Shown here: positions 56,284-64,000 of the stretch, in pieces | Layout of the letters: each line of letters begins with the position of its first letter | Numbering within the stretch: position 1 is the first letter of the stretch | NCBI RefSeq assembly: GCF_001659605.2 | Contig: NC_035171.2 | Span: forward strand, 6,278,886 to 6,342,885 | Direction of reading: 5' to 3' | DNA length: 64,000 bases | DNA from: Manihot esculenta | Lineage: Eukaryota > Streptophyta > Magnoliopsida > Malpighiales > Euphorbiaceae | Notes under the pieces: model-generated | Told to the model about the DNA's origin: nothing | Seen by the model: only the letters and a program-made list of their open reading frames with translations | Databases searched by the model: none | Position numbers and translations under genes: made by a program

Positions 56284-57524
56284 CCGCCAAGCCAAAAAAA
56301 AAAAAAAAAGAAAATTATAGGCCGCCGTCTGGCATAATTTTTTGGCCGCTATCTAGCGGCGGTTACATTGTACGCTGCTACCTAATGCTGCTAATAGGTA
56401 TCAAGAAGTTTATAGAGATGCTCCTTAAAACCGCCGCTACTTGAACGCCGGTATAGACCCTTTTTTTTGTAGTGATTAGTCTAAGAAACATTGATAGGAT
56501 ATCATCCCCAACTAGGAAAACTTGTATATCGCAACCATTCTAACGTATAAGCGATTCTATATGAGAAAATTCTAAAAAGATGATAATTAATTAGTATTTT
56601 TTAAAAAAAAAAATTTATATACAAATATATCAAAATTATTTATTTATTATATTGTATAAGCATCCTATATATAATACAGTTGTACTCTATAGTTTTTATT
56701 TTACTCTAAAAAGGCTAGAAATAACTTTTATGCTTAAAAGAAAATATTTTTTAAAAGTTTAATTGCAAATTAAGGAGAATATAAAAAAATCAAAAGATTT
56801 TAATATTTATAATAATATTTTAATATTTATAATAATATTTTCAAAATTTAAGAAGATCAAACATATATTTCTAACAAAAATAATATAAGGTCATGTATAT
56901 AAGTTCTATAAAGTTAGAGGGCTAAAGATAAATATATAAAAATTGAAAATTTATAAAACCTATTGGTATATATATATATAAGTTGCAAAGCTTAGGGGCC
57001 ATAGCCCTTTAAATTGTACATGTAGTTCCGTTCTATGCCTAACAAAATTTATGGAGAATTATGCATTATAAATTAAGATAATTATCAAGCATAATGTATT
57101 TTTATTTTTATTATTTAATAATAATAATATGAATTTATAGTATGATGTCGTTAGATATACATATATATGAGAGAATACTGTATTATTTATCTAATTTTTT
57201 TTAAAAAAAAAATAGGATTTAGTTAACTTTGTTGCACATTTATGGTTTGATGACATGAAAATATAATTCTTAATTAGTTATTTTTTTAATGGTTGCTGGA
57301 GCATTTTGACAATATTGCACAAAATTTTACTTAAAATGGATGGCCGTTTAACTATCTACTAAATTTATCTGATTAAACCTTCTTATAACAAATATCGATT
57401 AACTAATTTACTTGAACTAATTTCATCCGGTAGATAGAATTATTTATATAGTAATTTATCTGTTAAGCTAACTAAATATAAAATATAGCAAAAATAGAAA
57501 GTTAGATGTTACAACTCTCTAAGC
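56284..57524. other. CACTA right end and AT-rich region upstream of PG3
   Basis: To 56474 this is the GCGGCGG-motif-containing end of the CACTA element. From 56475 it is the continuation of the PG upstream region, matching 22483-23528. No gene seen. Confidence 0.75.
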
Positions 57525-57531
57525 TATAAAT
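57525..57531 (+). promoter_or_regulatory. TATA box, PG3
   Basis: TATAAAT, same context as in PG1 and PG2; about 1.05 kb downstream of the CACTA end. Confidence 0.6.
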
Positions 57532-57558
57532 TCCAGAGCGCTTTTGGAGTGGATCATC

Positions 57559-57632
57559 ATTGAGTAGTCCTCAATATCATTCATATTGCATGAAAAATCA
57601 AGCAAAAGAATAGATATTGAGGACTACTCAAT
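57559..57632 (+). promoter_or_regulatory. Perfect 20-bp inverted repeat in PG3 leader
   Basis: Arms 57559-57578 and 57613-57632 with a 34-base loop, 18 bp before the ATG. Identical to the other two copies. Confidence 0.8.
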
Positions 57633-57650
57633 TAAAGTTGATCAATCACC

Positions 57651-59262
57651 ATGACCAACATCTTAGTATTTTTCTCATATAGTAAGACTCTTCTCATCTT
57701 AGGCTTTATTTTTCTATTAAATATAGAAAAAATTCATTGTGATATTGGCGTCGGTGGGCGTCGTGGCCGTGTTGAAGCTGCCGATGCATCTACTACTAAG
57801 GTTTTCGATATTACCACCTATGGTGCTAAGGGAGATGATAAGACTGATTGCACAATGGTGAGTTTCGACTGCATTATACATTATCTAATGACGAAGTTTT
57901 TTCTCATAACCAATCTCTAATAATCTATTCAATTATTTAGGCATTTATGAAAGCTTGGAAGGATTCATGCAAGAATGATGGTCCGGCAAAAATTCGTGTG
58001 CCTAAAGGGACTTTTATGACAGCGCCCATCACATTTCAAGGGCCTTGCAAAAGTACCAAGCCTATAATCGTTGAAGTTCAAGGAACTGTAAAAGGAACAA
58101 ATGATTTGAGTAAATATACGGAGGATACTTGGTTTTTGTTTGAAAAGATTAATGGTGTTGTTCTCACCGGTGGAGGAACCTTTGATGGACAAGGATCTTC
58201 TGTTTGGAAGAACACTGACTGTGAGAAAAAAAAAGATTGTGGTAGACTTCCTACTGTAAGTATTTAAATATATTTAATTTTTCGATATAAAAAATCCTTA
58301 AACAAAATTAAAAATTACTAATTTCTTGATGTGATGCAGTCTATCAAGTTCCAAGGTGTAACCAATGCCGTTGTTTCCGAGATTACTTCCATCAACAGCA
58401 AACATTTTCACTTTCATATCACAGACTGTACTAATTTTAAAGCTAGTAATCTCAATATAGTGGCTTCTGGTGAAAGCCCTAATACTGATGGGATGCATAT
58501 TAGTGATACTAATGGTGTTGTAGTAACTAATAGCAAAATTGGAACCGGTGATGATTGCATTTCCATTGGACAAGGAGTCACCAATGCTGCCATCTCTAAA
58601 ATCTTTTGTGGTCCAGGCCACGGCCTTAGGTAGGTTTGTGTATGTATATACACTAATACAATATAGCTGGTGAATTTAACGCTTATCTAATTATTTAATT
58701 TCTTGTATTGCAATAGTATTGGGAGCCTTGGCAAGTATAAAAATGAAGCAGATGTTAAAGATGTTACAATAAGTGATTGTACATTATTCAACACAACAAA
58801 TGGCCTGAGGATCAAAACTTGGGCTGACTCTCCACCAAGCGCAGCTTCAAGCATTACTTTTAAAGATATTATCATGAAATCAGTTAAGAATCCTATCATC
58901 ATTGATCAAAAGTATGGTTCTCGCAGCAGTACAAAGGTAATTTATGATTTGATATTAGTCAAATTAATATCAATATTACTCATACATTAATTTAATTAAC
59001 TTAATGTATTTATGGATTTCAATTTTTGCAGCCATCACGTGTGAAAATTTCTAATGTTCATTACAACAATATTAGGGGAACCTCGACCTCAAAAGTTGCA
59101 GTCAATTTTTTATGTAGTCCGTCCGTGCCGTGTGAAAAGATTGAATTAGATGATGTTGATTTGACCTATACAGGCATTAAGAAGTCTAAATCACCCATTT
59201 CAGCTTCATGTGTAAACGCTAAAGTTACTTTTATTGGAGCACATCCTCCGGGCTGTGAATAA
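57651..59262 (+). CDS. Exopolygalacturonase-like protein PG3 (GH28), intact
   Basis: Exons 57651-57857, 57941-58255, 58340-58629, 58717-58936 and 59032-59262; 1263 bases, 420 residues. Same signal peptide, NTDG, GDDC, GHG and RIK motifs as PG2, expected to act on pectin in the cell wall. It keeps the 9-A run in exon 2 and is therefore in frame. A residue in the signal peptide differs (LILGFIFLL against LILGLIFLL), and it shares VEAADAS and CEKIEL with PG1. A CACTA element lies about 1.2 kb upstream, which could alter its expression relative to PG2. Confidence 0.9.
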
Positions 59263-59426
59263 CTTTAAAATTTATTGTAGTAATTAATTATTCATTTGCA
59301 TACAAATTTTATCGGCGCTGGAGGTTCCCTCCTACTGGTTGCTCCATGGCTATATAGACAGTAAATGGCATGGCATCTTTCCTTGCTTATATTCTCAGTC
59401 GGGACTATGCTTGGCGATGGTAAGGT

Positions 59427-59720
59427 GTGTATTATGCTTTCGCTTTGATATCTGCCATTTCTGGTTTTCCTTCCTTAAGCCTTGTTTTTCGGGTGTTGAG
59501 TTGTGTTTTTAGGTTGTTTGGATGCTTTGATTCTGGCATACAAGCTGTTCTTTCGTTCCTTGTCCTCTGTTCGATGATCGTTGACAATGCTGGTTTGGAC
59601 GGGATGATTTTGAAAGGCGATGCTGGGATAGGCAGTGCTGTTGTGAGTTGGGCTTGGTTTTCAATGGAAATTTCTTTATTGGACCTTGTAACTAGTTGCC
59701 CATTTGGACTTTCAATGTAA
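59427..59720 (+). other. Conserved tail of unknown origin, unit 3
   Basis: Counterpart of 27802-28095 and 33944-34237, joined directly to the PG3 3' flank with a single GTAAG, like unit 2. Confidence 0.35.
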
Positions 59721-60555
59721 TCTTGCATGATCAAAAAATAAATTTTCAATCCCCCGTTATAACTATTAAAAGACAATAATAGAAAATTAATAGTTATAAA
59801 ATACAAAAACAATTTAACTATTAACCACAAATCAAACAACCTCTCCATGAATACTATCACATGGCAAAAGAAATTTTTAGATATATGATGATTTTTATTT
59901 AAATTTTCTTTTTTTCCAAAGATATTACTTCATTGATGAATTAACAAATATAAACCCAACATACAATCAAAAACATCTTGCCAAATAAAAAGAAAATTAA
60001 AGTTGAGATTCTCTCCCTAGACTCATATGTAGAGAGGGAGTAAAAAAACTAAGTTTGAATCTCCGTAAAAGTCAATATATAAATTTCATTATAAACAATA
60101 GCTATAATGATTTCACTGGACATAAAACAAATACGCAAAACAATTTTCTAATTTTCATGTAGAACACATTATATCTTATTATTAAACTAATAATTCAATT
60201 TGTCAAACATTCATCATATAAGAGATTTTTTTTTAATTGGAGTATAAAGACTCGAATTTGGGTCTACCAAGTCAGTATATTATTTTAGCTACTAAACCAT
60301 GACATATTAAATAAAAGGTTTAAAGATTTATTTCTCCTTCTCTTTACATATTTTGTCAGCACTGAAAATACACTATTTTATTGTTTAAAAGTACATTGAA
60401 TTATTCAATATACAGAAATATTTAGCTGTCACCCTTATCTATTTTGCTTTGGTAAGAAAAAAAGAGAAAAAAAAAAGGTCAGAAGTTTTTCCTTTCTTTC
60501 ACTTTCAAAAAATTAATGTTTAAAAGGCTTTAAAAATGGACGGTTGATCCAAAAT

Positions 60556-61625
60556 TAACAGGTTTTCATGAAGTAATCAAATAAACGGAATGGGTGGAAG
60601 CAATGGAAGAAGAGATTAAGATGATAACGAAGAATGAAACATGGGAACTAGTTCACAAGCTAAAAGATAAAGAAGTTATTAGGCAGAAATGTGTCTACAA
60701 GATCAAGTACAATGAGGATGGTTCAATGCATGAAAGCAAAGCAATATTAGTGGCAAAACGATACTTTCAACAGCCTGGAATAAACTATTCCAAAACATTC
60801 TCACCAGTGGTATATATGGAGACGATTAGAGTAGTGCTAGGAGTAGCCGCACGACTCAAATTCCAAGTTTATCAATTAGATGTCAAGTCTGCTTTTCTTG
60901 ATAGGGAGCTCGAAGAAGAAGCATACGTTGAGAAACCCCAAGGCTACATTATTCAAGGAAAAGAAGACATGGTTTACAAGCTTAAAGAAGGCATTATATG
61001 GACTAAAGTAAGCACCTCGGGCATGGAATCACAAGATTGATAAGCATTTGCTTCACAAATACTTCATCAAAAGTCCTAGCTAGCCATCACTCTATATCAA
61101 CGTACGAGATCTAAAAGATTTCTTAATCTTATGTCTCTATATGGATGACTTGATATTCACAAGCACAAACACTGAGATGATGGAGGAGTTCAAGAAACCT
61201 ATGATGGAAGAAGATGAGATTACTTATCTTGGCCTCGTGAAGTACTTCCTTGGAATGCAGGTGAAGCAATAGCCAGGACAAATATTCCTATCTTAAGAAA
61301 AATATGCAAAAGAACTACTCAAGAAGTTCAACATGGCAAATTGCAAACCACTAGCAACACCTATGGCACAAAATGAAAAGTTGAAGAAGGATGATAATCA
61401 TGAAAGGGTGAATGGGGCAACATTTTGAACTCTGGTTGAATCACTCATCTATCTCACAAATACAATGCCTGACATAGTTCATGTTGTGAGCATTGTTTCA
61501 GGGTAAATGAGCCAACCAAGTAAAGGAAATTTGACAGCTACCAAGAGATACTCTGCTATATCATAGGAACTAAGAGCTTTTGTATTCTTTATAAGTGTGA
61601 GGAAGAATCAAATCTCATTGGCTAT
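60556..61625 (+). pseudogene. Copia RT-RNase H remnant, unit 3
   Basis: Essentially the same sequence as 35073-36142, including the longer RT frame (60594-61040) and the later stops. It is cut at the same base by a pol-less gypsy element preceded by GCTAT (61621-61625). Confidence 0.9.
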
Positions 61626-64000
61626 TGATCAAGCATAATTTAGCCACATTTTTATCATAATTATTGTTGCTTATTTACACATTTTTTAGTTTAATTTATG
61701 GTTTTTATCTTGTTTTTATAGAAAAGAAAGAAATTAGAAAATGGGAGAAAAAGTGCAGAAAAAGTACAGAAGGATGATTTGCCCAGTGATTTGCCCAAGA
61801 TCACTAGCTAAACTGCTCCAATCACTGCCCAGATCAAGCTAAAGCAGAAACCCGGAGGCAACAGACAGCAGTGATATGGGCAGTGATTTGCCCAAGAAAC
61901 TCGAAGATCACTGGCCAAATCACTCGCAGAGACATAGAGGACCGACTCACAGAGAAGCGATCTGGTCAGTGATTTGCCCAATCACTTGAAGAAACTGGTC
62001 AAATCACCGGGCAAATCACTTTGACAGCAGAAACTTACAGCAGAGCGGGAAAATGGGCAGAAAACAGAAATCTGAATTTTCAGAAGTCCAAATCCAATCC
62101 AATCACTTCCAACACAAAACCAAGAGCCACGAAAGAGTCTCTCAACCAAGGAATTCCAATTGCAATTAAAATCAACATCAAAAGAGGAGTCAAACACCAA
62201 ATCAAAGATGGATTTTGAAACCCTAGATGGATGGAAATCTGCAGCTATAAAAGGAGAGCCTCCAAACCAGCAAGCCATCTTCTGATCAGCAACTCAACTC
62301 GTCAGAAACTCTCCAGAAATTCTGCAGCTTCTTCCCTTTTTCTCTTCTTTCTTTTGTATATTTTGCCCACCATGAGTGGCTAGTTTCATTCTTTTCTAGT
62401 TGAAGTTGGTGAATTTCAGATTTTGTGATGAATTGGGAGATTTAAATCTCCATTGTTAAACTCTTATTTACTTTCAATATTTATGCAATTTGATCTTTCC
62501 ATAATTATTATTTTGCTTTTAGAATCAATAAGGGCCCATTGCTTTTAAATTGCTTAAGTAATATTGTTTGAATAATTTAGGTCCGTAATTGCTTAGATTG
62601 TTCAAATACATATTTAATCAAATTGCATAATCTAAACTTGACCACGCGGTTGGCAAGGATAGAATTGGGTTTCTCTAAGTCTTAATGCAGTCAACAGTTG
62701 TTCGATGCTATAATGCCCCAAGGACGTTCCTTGGCAACTTGTTGATTAGTGTTTGATTAGCGAACGTTTCCTAATCAAACTAGAACTAAGGAGGAATTTG
62801 GATTGTGAGAAGCGTCTTCCACATCCTAAACCAATTTATTGAGATAAATAGGAGTATTAAAGAATCAATGATCAATTCTAAACAGTCTGAAATAGATCCA
62901 TACTTCAACTAGAAAGCTTTTCATCCATTGATTTACTCATCTTTAAATTATTGCTTTCTTTTGCTATTTAGTGTTAATCTATCAACTCAAACCCCCCTCT
63001 TTTACTTACTTGTTATTACTTGCCTTAGTCATTATTAGGAAGATACTTGGTGTCAATTCCCTGTGGTTCGACCCTATTGCCACTATTTACAAATTTATTT
63101 GTGATTGATAATAGGTTATTTTTGACGGCTTCGACAACCGCCTATCAAAAATTGGCGCCGTTGCCGGGGAATTGATTTAAACTAATTTATTTTCCCTTTA
63201 TGACCAGGTCTGGCCGTAAAGACAGTCTTCTTTACGACCCAGAGATTGAAAAAACTGCCAAGAGCTTAAGGAAGCAAGCAAATTTGAGGAACCAAGCCTC
63301 AAAACCATCTTCATCAACAACTCCACCTCACAGACCACCTACTGCCCCTGCTGAAGAAATTTCTGCACCAGCAGAAACTTCCACCACCGCACCTGCTACA
63401 GCAGAATTTTTACCAGAGACCGAATTTCTGGTCATGGCAGAAAATCCAGCAATGGCAGCACCACCTGCTGCACATGTAGAAGCTGAAAATCAAGCAAGAA
63501 ACGTGCCCATCCAAGCACCACAGCCACAGGAGAGAACTCTTGGAGAGTTAGCTGAACCAGCAGGAGATCAAGCACCCTTATGCATTGAATATCCCCTATT
63601 GACAGCACCATTCGAGCTAAGGACAGGTCTGATTCATCTCCTTCCTAAATTCAGAGGCCTAGAGAATGAAGATCCTCACAAGCATTTGAAGGCATTCCAC
63701 GTTGTGTGCTCAACTATGAGACCCCAAGGCATTCCAGAAGACGATATCAAGCTTAGAGCCTTCCCTTTTTCCCTTGAAGACTATGCCAAAGAATGGCTAT
63801 TCTACTTGCCACCCGGATCCATCACATCATGGGCTAATATGGTAAGAGCATTCTTGAGAAAATTCTTTCCAACCTCAAAAGCCATAGGCATCCGTCGGGA
63901 AATAAGTGGCATAAAGCAAAAGCACTCTGAAGGCTTGTATGAGTACTGGGAGAGGTTCAAAAAGTTGTGCACAAGCTGCCCTCGGCATGATATTTCTGAC
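61626..64000 (+). mobile_element. Pol-less gypsy element copy 3, truncated by window end
   Basis: 5' LTR at 61626-63147 (1522 bp, one extra A against copy 2), Asp-tRNA PBS 63153-63170 and the start of gag. Same target position and TSD half as copy 2. It shares copy 2's 5'-LTR-specific bases (for example 'tttttatagaaaagaaag'), so it is a duplicate of that locus. Confidence 0.92.
63200..64000 (+). CDS. Gag-protease ORF of copy 3, 5' part
   Basis: The frame is open from ATG 63200 to the window edge (267 codons) and matches the first part of 37716-40787, including the Ala/Pro-rich N-terminus and the gag core up to the YEYWERFKKLC block. The 3' end lies outside the window. Confidence 0.88.
   Translation, partial: MTRSGRKDSLLYDPEIEKTAKSLRKQANLRNQASKPSSSTTPPHRPPTAPAEEISAPAETSTTAPATAEFLPETEFLVMAENPAMAAPPAAHVEAENQARNVPIQAPQPQERTLGELAEPAGDQAPLCIEYPLLTAPFELRTGLIHLLPKFRGLENEDPHKHLKAFHVVCSTMRPQGIPEDDIKLRAFPFSLEDYAKEWLFYLPPGSITSWANMVRAFLRKFFPTSKAIGIRREISGIKQKHSEGLYEYWERFKKLCTSCPRHDISD

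Larger units (their letters stand above)
47039..56474 (-). mobile_element. CACTA (En/Spm) DNA transposon, structurally complete
   Basis: A 9436-bp element with ~28-bp terminal inverted repeats starting CACTACAAAAAA (47039 onward; mirrored at about 56447-56474). The 3-bp TSD is ATT (47036-47038, 56475-56477). Empty sites reading CTTCATTAGTC remain upstream of PG1 (about 22479) and PG2 (about 30995). Two minus-strand genes splice into complete frames: TNP2-type transposase (50207-53854) and a Transposase_24-type protein (48080-50064). Subterminal GCGGCGG-rich repeats at both ends would be the expected transposase binding region. A hAT MITE lies at 55811-56283. Both genes look intact, so it may be autonomous; activity is not shown by sequence. 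Confidence 0.95.

Overview
This is a repeat-dense stretch of a plant nuclear genome. The introns are short and AT-rich, there is a plant-type GH28 polygalacturonase, and there are Ty1/copia, Ty3/gypsy, CACTA and hAT-MITE elements. It is almost certainly a eudicot. The LTR families loosely resemble those of Euphorbiaceae, but I cannot name the species from sequence alone.

The backbone is a head-to-tail array of a ~6.14 kb unit. Each unit holds an AT-rich promoter region, a five-exon exopolygalacturonase-like gene (PG), a short conserved tail of unknown origin, and a decayed copia RT/RNase H remnant. PG1 (23655-25265) carries a one-base deletion in an A-run and is a pseudogene. PG2 (32168-33779) and PG3 (57651-59262) are intact 420-codon genes. 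All three have a TATA box followed by a perfect 20-bp inverted repeat just upstream of the ATG. Subtracting the inserted elements from the PG-to-PG distances gives the same unit length to within one base (6141 and 6142).

Transposons interrupt the array, and most can be delimited to the base by target-site duplications (TSDs).
- 667-21776: a decayed Ty3/gypsy chromovirus (Tekay/Del-like) on the minus strand, TSD GCAGC. It contains three nested insertions: a pol-less gypsy element (6934-13708, TSD GAAGC), a solo LTR in gag (14506-16780, TSD ATCCC) and a solo LTR at the LTR/PBS junction (17270-19528, TSD ATTCT).
- 25428-27794: a 3'-truncated copia between GTAAG repeats.
- 36143-46039: a second pol-less gypsy element, TSD GCTAT, with a solo LTR inside it (40798-42297, TSD ACACT).
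- 61626 to window end: a third pol-less gypsy copy at the identical target position, so it was copied by segmental duplication rather than inserted anew.
- 47039-56474: a CACTA element, TSD ATT, whose two genes splice in silico into complete open frames of 1130 and 400 codons. It contains a hAT MITE (55811-56283, 8-bp TSD). Two empty sites for it exist in the same window.

The two most unexplained signals are listed here. First, a near-palindromic 18-mer (GTGATTTGCCCAAATCAC) is scattered through LTRs, coding sequence and 3' regions of the pol-less gypsy family. Second, a conserved hairpin sits at the expected mRNA 5' end of every PG copy. No rRNA, tRNA, CRISPR or prokaryotic feature was seen.
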